64,000 nt of DNA from the NCBI GenBank assembly GCA_016169945.1, contig JADLSH010000246.1, positions 1-64,000 of the forward strand, read 5' to 3'. The position numbers were made by a program, and so were the translations under genes. This DNA comes from Trachythela sp. YZ-2020. Its lineage: Eukaryota; Cnidaria; Anthozoa; Malacalcyonacea; Clavulariidae. A model generated the notes under the pieces. The model ran no database searches. It was given only the letters and a program-made list of their open reading frames with translations, and was not told the DNA's origin. Positions within the stretch are counted from its first letter, which is position 1, and every line of letters begins with the position of its first letter. Shown here in pieces: positions 10,773-20,774 of the stretch.

Positions 10773-11582
10773 ATGAAAGGACGCGTCCTGATCATCGCCG
10801 GCTCGGACTCCGGCGGCGGAGCGGGCATTCAGGCCGACATCAAGGCGGTCACGGCCTTGGGCGGGTTCGCCGCCACCGCGATCACCGCTTTGACCGCGCA
10901 GAACACCAATGGCGTGTTCGGGGTGGTCGGCGTCGATCCGGCGTTCATTCGCCAGCAGATCGACGTCGTCCTCGATGACATCGGCGCGGACTGCATCAAG
11001 ACCGGAATGCTGCACAACAGCGCCGTGATCGAGGCCGTGTCGGAAAGCTTGGAGCGCCTCGATCCGAGACCGGCCATCGTGGTCGACCCTGTTATGGTCG
11101 CTCAGAGAAGCGGCGACTCGCTGCTCGAACCCGACGCCACGGCGGTTCTGATCGAGCGCCTGATCCCGCTCGCGTCGCTGATTACGCCCAACCTTCCAGA
11201 GGCCGAGCGGCTGCTCGGCCATGAGATCGAGGGCGTCGCGCAGATGCTCGCCGCCGCCGAGGATCTCTTGAAGCTCGGTCCCGGCGCCGTCCTGCTCAAG
11301 GGCGGGCATCTCACGGGTGACAGCTTGACCGACGTGTTGATCAGCCGAGACGGCCGGCAGAGCTTCGAGCATGCGCGCATCGATACGCCGAATACCCACG
11401 GCACCGGCTGCACGCTGGCCTCGGCGATCGCGACCGGTCTGGCCCAGGGATTGACCCTGGACATTGCGAACAGACGCGCCCAAAGCTACCTCCAGGAGGC
11501 GATCCGGACCGCGCCGGGACTGGGGCAGGGCCATGGCCCGGTGAACCACGGCCACACGGTCCAACCCTATCCTAACGGTTAG
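10773..11582 (+). CDS. thiD: Hydroxymethylpyrimidine/phosphomethylpyrimidine kinase ThiD
   Basis: Phosphorylates HMP and HMP-P in the pyrimidine branch of thiamine diphosphate synthesis. The N-terminus MKGRVLIIAGSDSGGGAGIQ is the ribokinase-fold signature of ThiD. GADCIKTGML, DPVMVAQ, TPNLPEAE and the catalytic NTHGTGCTLASAIA loop follow. The start ATG is 11 bp after the glmM stop, so the two are probably co-transcribed. I see no TPP riboswitch upstream. Confidence 0.95.
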   Translation: MKGRVLIIAGSDSGGGAGIQADIKAVTALGGFAATAITALTAQNTNGVFGVVGVDPAFIRQQIDVVLDDIGADCIKTGMLHNSAVIEAVSESLERLDPRPAIVVDPVMVAQRSGDSLLEPDATAVLIERLIPLASLITPNLPEAERLLGHEIEGVAQMLAAAEDLLKLGPGAVLLKGGHLTGDSLTDVLISRDGRQSFEHARIDTPNTHGTGCTLASAIATGLAQGLTLDIANRRAQSYLQEAIRTAPGLGQGHGPVNHGHTVQPYPNG

Positions 11583-11586
11583 CGCC

Positions 11587-12663
11587 ATGGATCTGGAGAA
11601 CACCAAGGGATGGGCGATGATCAGCAAGCGCCGTGGCGGCAAGACGGGGGAAACCGGGCGAGGCCGGCTTCTCCTGATTCTCGGTCTCGCGTTTCTGGCC
11701 GCCCTGGGCAGTGGGCGGTCGACATCCGCGCAGGAGATGAGCTTTCACCGGATCGGGACCGGTGCGGTCGGCGACACCTACTTCGCCATCGGCGGCACGA
11801 TCGCCAATGTTATCAGCAACCCACCGGGTGCGCGTGCCTGCGACCGTGGCGGCAGTTGCGGCGTTCCCGGCCTGATCGCGATCGCCCAGTCGACCGAGGG
11901 CTCGGTCCAGAACATCGAGGCCTTGACCGCCGGCACGGTCGACTCGGCATTGGTCCAAGCCGACGTGGTCTACTGGGCATTCCACGGCAGCGGGCCGTTC
12001 CGCACCCTCGAGCCGGTTCCCGAGCTGCGCGCCATCGGCAATCTCTTCCCCTCGACCCTCCAGATCGTCGTCCTGGCCAATTCCGGCATCGACGACGTCT
12101 CGCAACTCGAGGGCCGCCGGGTCTCGCTGGGCGAGCAGGGCTCGGGCACGCTGGTGACGGCCCGCACCATCCTCGAGGCCTACGGACTCACCGAGGCGCA
12201 GATCGAGCCACGCTACGAGTCACCCAGCGCCGCCGGGCAGCTGCTCGAGAACAACGAGATCGACGCCTTCTTCCTGGTCGGCGGCGTGCCGGTCACCGTG
12301 GTCAGCGAGCTGGCCCAGCGGAAGCAGCTTCGGGTGCTGCCGATCTCCGGCACGACGGGCGAAGAAATCAGGAGCTTTTATCCCTTCTTCATCGACACCT
12401 ACATCGCATCCGACGCCTACCACGGCATTCCCCGAACCCAAACGGTCGGCATAGGCACGCAGTGGGTGACGACGGACAAGGCCTCGGCGGAGCAGACCCA
12501 GGCCATTACGGCCGCCCTGTGGCACGAGCGGGCCCGCAGCCTATTCGAGAACGGCCACCCCGAAGGCAAACGCATGAGTCTGGGGACGGCGCTGCGCGGG
12601 ATCGCGATCCCGCTGCACGACGGCGCCGCGCGGTTCTATCAGGAACAGGGCATCGAGCGCTGA
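11587..12663 (+). CDS. TAXI-family TRAP transporter solute-binding protein
   Basis: Predicted periplasmic binding protein of the TAXI type, which captures small organic ligands for TRAP carriers. A basic N-terminus and hydrophobic segment end at a likely signal-peptidase site (TSAQEM). FHRIGTGAVGDTYFAIGGTIANVI and the ACDRGGSCGVPGLIAIAQSTEGSVQN segment are TAXI hallmarks, and EIDAFFLVGG is also typical. In-frame ATGs lie at 11587 and 11617. The start is 4 bp after thiD. No TRAP membrane subunit is in the window, so the partner must lie elsewhere or be absent. Confidence 0.85.
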   Translation: MDLENTKGWAMISKRRGGKTGETGRGRLLLILGLAFLAALGSGRSTSAQEMSFHRIGTGAVGDTYFAIGGTIANVISNPPGARACDRGGSCGVPGLIAIAQSTEGSVQNIEALTAGTVDSALVQADVVYWAFHGSGPFRTLEPVPELRAIGNLFPSTLQIVVLANSGIDDVSQLEGRRVSLGEQGSGTLVTARTILEAYGLTEAQIEPRYESPSAAGQLLENNEIDAFFLVGGVPVTVVSELAQRKQLRVLPISGTTGEEIRSFYPFFIDTYIASDAYHGIPRTQTVGIGTQWVTTDKASAEQTQAITAALWHERARSLFENGHPEGKRMSLGTALRGIAIPLHDGAARFYQEQGIER

Positions 12664-12691
12664 ATTTGGTGCGCTCACACGGCTGGGTCTA

Positions 12692-14437
12692 TCACGCGGC
12701 CCTCACATTGCCGAGGAACCGCCGCACCTGGTCCTTCAGACCTGCGGCTTGAGCCGAAAGGTCGTCCGCGAGGCCTTGCACCTGGGTTGCGGCGGCTCCG
12801 GTATCCGATGCGGCCTGATTGACGCCGGTAATGTTCCTGGTCACATCTTCGGTTCCCGCCGCGGCCTGCTGCGCAGAGCGCGCGATTTCTTGGGTGGCGG
12901 CGCCTTGTTCCTCGGTCGCCGACGCGATGCTCGTTGCCACTTCGGAGATTTCTCCGATCACCGAGGTAACCGATTCGATCCGCTTTGCAGTATCGACGGT
13001 CGAGTCCTGAACATCGGTGATCTTTTGGGAGATCTCGTCAGTCGCCTTGGCGGTCTGGCTCGCCAGGTTCTTGACCTCGGAGGCGACCACGGCAAAACCC
13101 TTGCCGGCTTCACCGGCGCGCGCCGCCTCGATCGTCGCGTTGAGCGCCAGAAGGTTGGTCTGCTCGGCGATATCCTGGATCAAGCTGACCACGGTTCCGA
13201 TCTCGCCGGCCGCGTCGGCCAACTCCTTCACGGCGGCTGTCGAATCTCCGGCTTCCCGGACTGCCTGGTCGGCGGTTTGTGTCGCCCGACCGATCTGCTG
13301 GGTGATTTCAGCGATCGAGCTCGACAGCTCCTCCGCCGAACTCGCCATGGTCTGCACATTGACGGAGGCTTCCTCCGAAGCCGCCGCCACGGTCATGGAA
13401 CGCTCTGCGGCACTTTGCGCCACGTTGGTCATGCCGGTTGCGGTCTCCGCCAGCTGAGCAGCCGCACTCGCCACCTGCTCCAGCATCTGGTTCGCGGCCT
13501 GATCGAAATCACTCACCAGTTTTTCGATCGCGACCGCGCGTTTCTCCTTGGTTTCGCGCTCCTGTTTCTCCGCGGCAGCCATCTCGTCATTGCGGATCAT
13601 GTTGTCCTTGAATACCTGGACCGCGTCCGCCATGTCGCCGACTTCATCCTTTCGGCCAAGGCCCGGAACCTCCGAGTGCGTATCACCCTCGGCCAGCCCG
13701 GTCATGGCGGTGACCATGGTGACAATCGGCTTGGTGATCGAACGTCCAATGAAGAATGCGAACAGCAATCCGAAGAGCACCGCGACCGCGGCGGATAGGG
13801 CGATCACCTGGATCCCGGATTTCTCGTGGCGCGCGGCGGCGGTCATGGAAGCATTGGTGAAAGACTCGATCTCGGCCAGCGCCCCTTCCAGCTCGTGATC
13901 GATCTGGTCCTCCTCGGCTTGGATCTTCGTGACGGCCTCGCCCGAGTGCTGCAGCTCACCGCGGCGGATCAGCTCGAAGATCTGTTCTGCAAGCTGCTCA
14001 TAGTCCTCGTGTTCGACGTCGACCTTCTCCAGGACCTGCAGCAGGTGATGGAACTCCGCGCGCGCCTTTTCCGTGTGAGCCTTTTCGATCGCTTCGCGCA
14101 GGAGCGCCTCGCCCTCCTTCAATTCGCCGGTCACCTGGTGGCCGAGTTTGACGAACTCCTGCTCAACCTCCGCGAATTACGGAAGTTTCGAGGGATCGCC
14201 CGCCAGTTCCCCGCCGATTGCGAGGCCCCGTTCCAACAAGATCGCCTGCTCCAATTGGTGCGTGGTGATCGAGGTGATGGATTCGGTCAAGGGAATGTCT
14301 TGCTCGGCGATTTCCTCGATCTCCGCACCGATCTGCGTCATCTGGTAGACCGCAAAGCCGAAGCCCGCGCTTGAGATCAGAAGGAGAACCGCTACGAGCA
14401 CGTAAACCTTTGATCCGATTTTCAATCTAGAAAACAT
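12692..14437 (-). pseudogene. Methyl-accepting chemotaxis protein interrupted by an in-frame TAA
   Basis: Chemoreceptor read from 14437 down to 12692. The N-terminal part has a membrane segment (VYVLVAVLLLISSAGFGFAVY) and ends at a TAA at 14179-14177. The same frame continues without any shift after the stop ([14 protein letters not shown]) through a second membrane segment ([15 protein letters not shown]), a HAMP region with ITKPIVTMV, and a complete signalling domain with the tip [19 protein letters not shown]. One G-to-T change would turn GAA into this TAA. The whole frame would be 582 codons, a normal receptor size. A GTG at 14134 could restart translation but would lose most of the sensor. 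This is either true inactivation or a base error. Confidence 0.85.
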
Positions 14438-15079
14438 GATGTCGTCTCTTGCCTATCGCTATCCCGACAGACCCCGCCGTTGGTTGGCATGGTCGGTACG
14501 GAGGGCTGTTGTGATTTCCATCCAGAGCCCAGCGGCTCGCGCCACCACCCTGTTCGGAGTCGGTCAACAGCCGTTAACCCGATTGCATCCGGTGTGATGA
14601 TCTAAAAAAAAGTGAAAAATCTATGAATTTCACGTATTCATCTTAGTAAAATCAGACAAATATTTCGAATCACTAAAATATTTATTCTAAAAATAGCAAT
14701 ATCAACACTCATGTCGTTGAAAGATCAAAAATAGTCCAAATCTATTACTATGTATGTAGGCATTATCGTGAAATTTCCCTAAACTATCCGATCCTCAGAC
14801 TTTGTACTTTTGGCCGAAGAGAGGTGCGTAAGTTTGCTGCGCACATACTAAAGGTGCACGCTTTTCAACGACTCTCATTGGAAAGGTCGATAGCCAACCG
14901 ATCGAACGGGCCATGGCACAGACGATCGACCCCAGGCAAAGATGCCGTGCTTTTGCCGACACCTTAGGAGGACCCGCAACCGGCAGTCCCCAAATTAAAA
15001 ACAGCCGATGCGTTCGGCAACTTCTTGACCAAGCATTAACCAATGTAGCCCAGCCTATGTTCCGCTACGAAACCCCTAG
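14438..15079. other. Long intergenic gap with an AT-rich core
   Basis: About 640 bp without a convincing gene. Positions about 14600-14790 are strongly AT-rich with many A and T runs, in sharp contrast to the GC-rich neighbours. The rest has ordinary composition and only short unlikely frames. It lies upstream of the broken chemoreceptor and next to the insertion sequence. It may hold the receptor promoter, or it may be imported DNA. Confidence 0.7.
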
Positions 15080-16241
15080 TGTTCCGACTCATTCAAATGG
15101 TGCCTGCCTTGATCTGGTCCAGTGTTGTTCGTGCCCGCTCGACTTTTTTGAGAATGTCCTTGGCTTTAGCGGTCCAAACGAAGGGCTTTGGTGCCTCGTT
15201 GTGTCTGTCGAGATAGTCGTTGATGGTGGTCTCCAATTCGGAGACGCTGGTGAAGGTGCCGCGTCGGATGGCTTTCCTGGTGATCTCGGCGAAGAACCGT
15301 TCTACTTGGTTCAGCCAGGAGGCGGAGGTTGGCGTGAAGTGGACCTGGAAGCGAGGTCGCTTTTCCAGCCATTCCTTGACCTTGGCATGCTTGTGCGTGG
15401 CGTAGTTGTCAACGATCAGGTGGATGTCGAGCTTCTTGGGCACCTTGCGTTCGAGCCTGCGCAGGAAGGCAAGGTACTCCTGGTGTCGGTGGCGCTTCAT
15501 GCACTGGCCGATGACCCTGCCGTCGAGCACGTTCAAGGCTGCGAACAGTGTGGTCGTCCCATTGCGTTTGTAGTCGTGGGTCATGGTGCCGGCGCGGCCT
15601 TTCTTGATCGGCAGGCCGGGCTGCGTGCGGTCGAGCGCCTGGATCTGGCTCTTCTCGTCCACGGAAAAAACCAGCGCCTTGTCCGGCGGATTGAGATAGA
15701 GGCCCACGATGTCCTCCAGCTTCTCGGCAAACTTGGGATCATTCGAGACTTTGAAGGTGGAAACCTGGTGCGGCTTCAATCCATGCTCGGCCCAGATCCG
15801 ATGCACGCTGCTGTGACCGATGCCCACGGCTCGGGCCATCGCGCGGACGCTCCAATGGGTCGCGCCCGCAGGCGTCTCCAACACCGTCTTGGCCAACACC
15901 AGCGCTGTCACCTCCTCTCCCAGCGGCGCCTTGCCCGGTCCGCGCGGCTTGTCCCGCAAAAGGCCATCGACGCCTTCTTCCAGATACCGGTCCTGCCAAC
16001 GCCACACCGAAGGCTTGCTTTTGCCAACCCGGCGCATGATTTCCATCGTCCCGAGACGATCCCCAGACAGCAGTACAATCCGCGCTCGCCAGACATGCTT
16101 CTGCCGCGTATTCCGGTCCGAAACCAACCGATCCAGCCGATGCCGGTCTCCAGGAGATATCCAAATGCACGCTTTCATTTTCATCCCGGAAGAATCCCAT
16201 CTCCAATCCAAAATGGGAATCTTTTAATCCGGACGGAACAC
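15080..16241 (-). mobile_element. IS630-type insertion sequence with TA target duplication
   Basis: A 1162-bp element. The left end is GTGTTCCG at 15080 and the right end is CGGAACAC up to 16241, which form perfect 8-bp terminal inverted repeats before diverging. A TA dinucleotide flanks each side, at 15078-15079 and 16242-16243, as expected for IS630/Tc1-type insertion. It carries one uninterrupted transposase gene. The right end is very close to the 5' end of the LuxR-type gene and may have displaced or supplied its promoter. Confidence 0.85.
15093..16211 (-). CDS. IS630 family transposase
   Basis: DDE transposase that carries out cut-and-paste transposition of its element into TA. The N-terminal half is helix-turn-helix (ARIVLLSGDRLGTMEIMRRVGKSKPSVWRWQDRYLEEGVDGL). 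The catalytic part shows FSVDEKSQIQALDRTQPG with the first Asp, LIVDNYATHK with the second, and WLNQVERFFAEITRKAIRRG with the last acidic residue. The frame is complete at 372 aa, with alternative starts at 16184 and 16178. It appears intact and possibly active. Confidence 0.92.
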   Translation of the reverse strand: MDWRWDSSGMKMKACIWISPGDRHRLDRLVSDRNTRQKHVWRARIVLLSGDRLGTMEIMRRVGKSKPSVWRWQDRYLEEGVDGLLRDKPRGPGKAPLGEEVTALVLAKTVLETPAGATHWSVRAMARAVGIGHSSVHRIWAEHGLKPHQVSTFKVSNDPKFAEKLEDIVGLYLNPPDKALVFSVDEKSQIQALDRTQPGLPIKKGRAGTMTHDYKRNGTTTLFAALNVLDGRVIGQCMKRHRHQEYLAFLRRLERKVPKKLDIHLIVDNYATHKHAKVKEWLEKRPRFQVHFTPTSASWLNQVERFFAEITRKAIRRGTFTSVSELETTINDYLDRHNEAPKPFVWTAKAKDILKKVERARTTLDQIKAGTI

Positions 16242-16252
16242 TAGGGCCGTCG

Positions 16253-17095
16253 ATGCCGGGAAAAGAGCCGCCTGCCGGGTCGGCGATGGCCAGACAGTTT
16301 CGTTCTTCGCTTTGGCCCGAAAAAGCATTGGAAACCCTAATGGACGGGAAACCCGAGGAACCATCGACCTCGTCATCGGAAGAGGCGATGGCCTCCGGCC
16401 AGGAAACGGAACACCAGAACACCCAGGTCTATGTCGTCGATCATCGCCGGCTCCACAGGGAGGGTCTGGCCGCCCTGCTCAAGGCGCACGATGAGAGTCT
16501 CTCGGTTACCGGCGTAGCATCGGTGGACGAAGCTGTCTCGAGCCTTACTGAGGCATCGAACGATACCGTCGTGCTATTGGCCGGAGAGCGGGACTCTTCA
16601 GGCCATTGCGTACGCATGGACGACAAGCAGCAAGTGAACGAGGCGCACCCGGAGACGCCGGTTCTCTTGATCTGCGCCTGCGAGGAGACCTCCTGCATGC
16701 AGGATTGCATCCGAAAAGGCGCCAAAGGTTTTGTCACGCCCGGCTCGAGCGGCAAGGCGCTTCCCGAAGCGCTGCATTTCGTCCGGGCCAGCGGCACCTT
16801 TGTTCCCATGGACACCTTGCAGACACTGCAATCCACCAACCAGGCGGCATCCAATGCACACGCATCGCCACTCGCCACCCTGACCGCGAAGGAGCAGCGG
16901 GTCCTGGACTTGCTGTGCCTGGGCAAATCCAACATGGACATTGCCGATCTACTGGCTCAGAACGAAAACACGGTGAAGTCGCACATCAATCGGATCTTGA
17001 AAAAGCTTAACGTAACAAACCGCAACCAGGCGGTCTTGGCGGCTCTACCACACATCACGCAAAACAAGCCGAACCACCAGTCAGACGGTATCTAG
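16253..17095 (+). CDS. LuxR-type transcriptional regulator with degenerate receiver
   Basis: The C-terminus is a LuxR helix-turn-helix: LTAKEQRVLDLLCLGKSNMDIADLL, then NENTVKSHINRILKKLNVTNRNQAV. The N-terminal half resembles a response-regulator receiver (VYVVDHRRLHREGLAALL). At the place of the phosphorylated Asp the sequence reads VVLLAGERD, and the second acidic residue of the DD pair is replaced by His, so phosphorylation looks unlikely. Starts at 16253, 16286, 16340 and 16388 are all in frame. I consider 16340 or 16388 more natural because the first codon is only 12 bp from the IS end. The target genes are unknown. Confidence 0.75.
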   Translation: MPGKEPPAGSAMARQFRSSLWPEKALETLMDGKPEEPSTSSSEEAMASGQETEHQNTQVYVVDHRRLHREGLAALLKAHDESLSVTGVASVDEAVSSLTEASNDTVVLLAGERDSSGHCVRMDDKQQVNEAHPETPVLLICACEETSCMQDCIRKGAKGFVTPGSSGKALPEALHFVRASGTFVPMDTLQTLQSTNQAASNAHASPLATLTAKEQRVLDLLCLGKSNMDIADLLAQNENTVKSHINRILKKLNVTNRNQAVLAALPHITQNKPNHQSDGI

Positions 17096-17175
17096 AGCGC
17101 TTTTCGTCCAGACGGCACCAGCTCGCACCTTCTTCGATTTTCGCGCCAAACCGATCTCAACTTCGAAGAATAGGG

Positions 17176-18560
17176 TCACATCACCCTGGAAGTGTCGACC
17201 GGCGGCCCGGACAGCAGTTGGTCGAGAACCTCGAGTGCGGTCTCGAGGGCGGCGTGGTCACGAGCGCCGCCAATAGAGACCCGCACCGCGTGGGGGGCGG
17301 CTTCACGCTCGACCACGAAAGCCTCGGCCGGGGTCACCACGACACCACGATTTTGCGCGGCCGCGGCAAAATCGCCGGCGCGCCAAGGCTCGGGCACGGT
17401 GAGCCAGAGGTGGAGGCTGCCCGCCGGGATCCGAATCTCGTGGCCCGCCAACCGCTCGAGCACGAGGCGGCGACGCCGGTCGGATTCACGCCGCCGCATC
17501 TCCAGAATGCGCTCGGCCGCGCCTGATTCGATCCAGCGCGTGACGATTTCCGCGGTCAGCGGCGGGGTCATGCCCGCGCTGGCCCCGACCGCGGAGACCA
17601 CCCGCTCGACGGCCCGCTTTGGCGCGACCACGAAGCCGACGCGCAAGCCGGGCGCCAAGGTCTTGGAGACGGAGGTCAGGAAGATCGTCCGGCTCGGCGC
17701 CAGGCAGGCGATCGGTGTGGGTGGCGTCTCGAGCAGCAGGCCGAAGACATCATCCTCCAAGACCGTCAGGCCGTGAGCCACCGCAAGGTCCGCAATCTCG
17801 CGACGCCGTTGCTCCGACATGATCGCGGTCGTCGGGTTCTGCAAATTGGGTATGCAGTAGAGCACGCGACCGCGGCCGGACTTCGCCGCCGCCTCGAGCG
17901 CTTCGGGAATGATCCCCTGATCATCGATCGGCAGGCCCTCAAGCTTCAGCCCCAGGAGCCGAGCCGCTGGTTGCACCCCGGGATAGGTCAAGGCCTCGGT
18001 GAAGATCCGGTCGCCCGGTAGGGCGACCGCGGCCAGGGCGGCGAGGATGCCGTGCTGGGCACCGACCGTCAGGACCAGCGCGTCGGGATCGGCCTCCAGA
18101 CCACTCTTGGCGATCCAGGCGGCAGCGGCCCGCCGATAGGGCTCGTGCCCGGCGTTAGGCTGATAGGAGATCAGCGCATCTCCGGAAGACTCCCGGGCGA
18201 TCGCGTTCAACACCTCGGTGAACTCGGCCGAATCGCGCAGCGGCGGCGGAATCACCACGTTCAGCACGACCAGCGAGTCAGGCCGCCCTCGCCGTAGAGC
18301 GATCGCCCGGAATCCGCCTCCGGCCTGACAAAGGTGCCGCGCCCGACTTCGCCGGCGGCAAGCCCCAAACGCTCCGCCTCGGCATAAGCGCGGCTGATCG
18401 TGCCGACCGTGAGCCTCAGGGACCAGGCCAAGTCCCGGTGGGTCGGCAGCCGGTCGCCCGCCTTCAGGCGTCCGCCAGCGATGTCGTCGGCGAGCGCGGC
18501 GGCAATCGCACGATAGCGTGGACCCGGGCGGGTCGAGATATCCGGTCGCCAAATTGTCAT
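17176..18560 (-). pseudogene. MocR-family (GntR/aminotransferase) regulator, frameshifted as sequenced
   Basis: Transcription factors of this family join a GntR winged helix to a PLP aminotransferase-like domain. The first frame, from 18560, gives the DNA-binding domain (YRAIAAALADDIAGGRLKAGDRLPTHRDLAWSL, then GRGTFVRPEA) and runs into a stop after GEGGLTRWSC. The aminotransferase part continues in another frame from SLVVLNVVIPPPLRDSAEF, through YQPNAGHEPYRRAAAAW and the TSVSKTLAPGLRVGFVV Lys loop, to 17176. One missing G near 18280 (CTGAC for CTGGAC) would restore a single frame. It could be a sequencing indel or a genuine lesion. Confidence 0.85.
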
Positions 18561-18631
18561 GGTGACAATGTTTCAATTGACGTCATTCAAGACTGGATAA
18601 TATCGTGACATTCATATCAATAGAAGACTCA

Positions 18632-18883
18632 ATGTCGAGACACCTCATGCCCTACCTAACTCTTCGCTCGTTCGGCCTTACTCCGCTTTTCCACGGTCTC
18701 CGGAGCGGCGGCCCAAACTTGCGAAAGCGGCGCGAGGGGATCGGCGCCGCGCTGCTTGCGTGGCAAGATCATGCCCGGGAGCGCGATCAGCTTCGTCGGC
18801 TCGATCAGCGCCAGCTTGAAGACGTCGGCCTTGCCCAATCGGACATCCTGGCCGAACTGGCAAAGCCGGTCTGGCGGCGGTGA
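18632..18883 (+). CDS. DUF1127 small protein
   Basis: Small basic protein whose C-terminal half, LLAWQDHARERDQLRRLDQRQLEDVGLAQSDI, is the DUF1127 signature. These short alphaproteobacterial proteins are often stress- or phosphate-linked and some bind RNA, so no precise role can be given. Possible starts are the GTG at 18605, ATG at 18632 and ATG at 18647. It is divergent from the MocR-family gene and 52 bp upstream of the PhzF gene. Confidence 0.75.
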   Translation: MSRHLMPYLTLRSFGLTPLFHGLRSGGPNLRKRREGIGAALLAWQDHARERDQLRRLDQRQLEDVGLAQSDILAELAKPVWRR

Positions 18884-18935
18884 GAGCCCAAAGACCCAGC
18901 AAACCCTGCCCTCCCCACCCATAGGACTTAGCACC

Positions 18936-19721
18936 ATGCCCAAAGAGATACCGATCTTCCAGGTTGACTCCTTCACCGACGAAACCTTCCGCGGTAATCC
19001 CGCCGCGGTCTGCCCTCTGGAAGAATGGCTGCCGGATGCGCTCATGCAGGCGATCGGCGCGGAGAACAATCTTTCCGAAACCGCCTTCTTCGTGCCGGAG
19101 GGGGACGGCTTTCATCTCCGTTGGTTCACACCGGCGGTCGAGGCGGACATCTGCGGCCACGCGACCTTGGCCAGTGCCTACGTGATCGCCAACCACATCC
19201 GACCGGCCGCCGACCGGATCCGTTTCACCTCGCAGAGCGGGCCGCTCGAAGTCAGCCGCTCCGGCGATCTCTACACGCTCGACTTTCCAGCCCAGCCGCC
19301 CGAGCCGCTGGCCGACCGGCCGAACGTCGCCGCCGCCCTCGGCGCCGCGCCACAGGACGTCCTGGCGGCCCCCAAACTGCTCGCGGTCTACGGCAGCGAA
19401 GCCGAAGTGCGCGCCCTGGCGCCTGATATGGCCAAGGTCGCCGCGATCGAGTACGACGGCGTGATAGCGACAGCGCCAGGGGACAATTGCGATTTCGTGT
19501 CACGCTATTTCGCACCGGCCGCGGGCATTCCGGAGGATCCGGTGACCGGATCGGCGCACTGCATCCTGACACCCTATTGGGCCAACCGCCTCGGCCGCAG
19601 CAAACTCGAGGCCCGGCAGATCTCGGCCCGCGGCGGCGTGCTGAGTGTCGAGGATCGGGGCGAACGGGTCTCGATAGCCGGCCGTGTCGCCCCCTATCTG
19701 GAAGGCCGCATAAGTGTCTGA
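18936..19721 (+). CDS. PhzF family phenazine-biosynthesis-like isomerase
   Basis: Diaminopimelate-epimerase-like fold. The N-terminus IPIFQVDSFTDETFRGNPAAVCPLEEW is typical for PhzF and supports the ATG at 18936; the open frame further upstream has no similarity. The catalytic Glu region is NNLSETAFFVPE. LRWFTPAVEADICGHATLASAYV and FAPAAGIPEDPVTGSAHC follow. At 261 aa it is full length. The substrate is unknown, and most genomic PhzF proteins are not phenazine enzymes. It overlaps the following GNAT gene by 8 bases. Confidence 0.88.
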   Translation: MPKEIPIFQVDSFTDETFRGNPAAVCPLEEWLPDALMQAIGAENNLSETAFFVPEGDGFHLRWFTPAVEADICGHATLASAYVIANHIRPAADRIRFTSQSGPLEVSRSGDLYTLDFPAQPPEPLADRPNVAAALGAAPQDVLAAPKLLAVYGSEAEVRALAPDMAKVAAIEYDGVIATAPGDNCDFVSRYFAPAAGIPEDPVTGSAHCILTPYWANRLGRSKLEARQISARGGVLSVEDRGERVSIAGRVAPYLEGRISV

Positions 19722-20202
19722 AGCCGGCCCGTTGGTCGAAATCCGGGCCGCACGATTTCCCGACGAGGCGGAAATCGTGCGGAGCCTGTTTCTCGAGTAT
19801 GCCGGCTGGCTCGAGGTCGATCTCTGTTTCCAGGGCTTTGACGAAGAGCTGGCCGGACTACCCGGCAAGTACCAACCGCCAGGTGGGGGGCTGTGGCTCG
19901 CCAAGAGCGCAGGCCAGGTTTCCGGAGTGGTGGCGCTGCGCCCGCTGGAGCTCCCTGGGGTCTCTGAGATGAAGCGGCTGTGGGTGCGCCCGAGCTTTCG
20001 CGGCCAAGACCTGGGCCAACGGCTGATCACAACCGCCATTGCCGGCGCGCGGCAAGCCGGGCACAGCAAGTTGAGGCTCGACACTCTGCCGCAGATGAGT
20101 AGCGCCCAAGCGCTCTACCGCAGAATCGGGTTCCAAGAGATCGCGCCCTACTACGACAATCCGGTTCCAGGCACACGCTATCTCGAGCTCGAGCTGGCCT
20201 AG
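19714..20202 (+). CDS. GNAT family N-acetyltransferase
   Basis: Predicted acetyl-CoA-dependent transferase of 162 aa. The acetyl-CoA loop reads VRPSFRGQDLGQRLITTAIAGAR, close to the Q/RxxGxG/A motif. The C-terminus with ALYRRIGFQEIAPYYDNPVPGTRYLELEL is typical of the family. It overlaps the PhzF gene by 8 bases and is probably co-translated with it. The acceptor is unknown. Confidence 0.85.
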   Translation: MSEAGPLVEIRAARFPDEAEIVRSLFLEYAGWLEVDLCFQGFDEELAGLPGKYQPPGGGLWLAKSAGQVSGVVALRPLELPGVSEMKRLWVRPSFRGQDLGQRLITTAIAGARQAGHSKLRLDTLPQMSSAQALYRRIGFQEIAPYYDNPVPGTRYLELELA

Positions 20203-20254
20203 GCACGATCGGCTCCGCATAATCGTACCGACCGAATCCAGTTGGAGCGACTCG

Positions 20255-20710
20255 ATGGCCGAGCGCTATTTCGACGACTTCCGCGTTGGTGAGACCTTCG
20301 TCAGCAAAGGTGTCACACTGCACGAAGCTCAGATCCTGGACTTCGCGCTGAAGTACGATCCGCAACCCTTTCACCTGGACACCCAAGCCGCGGCGGACGG
20401 GCCGTTCGGGGGCCTGATCGCCAGCGGATTCCAGACCTGGGCACTCGCATTCCGGATGTTCTACCAGGAAGGCATCATCAACGCCTGTTCCATGGGCTCG
20501 CCGGGCTGCGACCAGCTGCGCTGGCTCACGCCGGTGCGCCCCGGCGATACCCTGCACGTCGAAGCCGAGGTCAAGGAGATGCGCCCGTCGCGCTCGAAAC
20601 CCGACCGCGGCACGCTCTACATGGCCTACCGCGTGATCAATCAGACCGGCGAAGCGGTCATGTCCTACACCACCATTCATATCTTGAAGCGGGCCTCCTC
20701 GCCGGTCTAG
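20255..20710 (+). CDS. MaoC-like hot-dog dehydratase
   Basis: Single hot-dog domain of 151 aa. The segment [46 protein letters not shown] holds the MaoC dehydratase-type D and H residues (DPQPFH). [19 protein letters not shown] and [23 protein letters not shown] follow. Homologues hydrate or dehydrate acyl-CoA esters. The substrate here cannot be read from the neighbours. Confidence 0.88.
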   Translation: MAERYFDDFRVGETFVSKGVTLHEAQILDFALKYDPQPFHLDTQAAADGPFGGLIASGFQTWALAFRMFYQEGIINACSMGSPGCDQLRWLTPVRPGDTLHVEAEVKEMRPSRSKPDRGTLYMAYRVINQTGEAVMSYTTIHILKRASSPV

Positions 20711-20774
20711 CCGGGTCGGTTTGACGCACTGCAACATGGTGCTAAACTCGCCGCTCAAGCGAGGAGCGCTTTCG

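Noticed and set aside
14913..16244. 443-codon plus-strand frame across the IS
   Set aside because: It is the reverse of the IS630 transposase, whose DDE motifs are clear on the minus strand.
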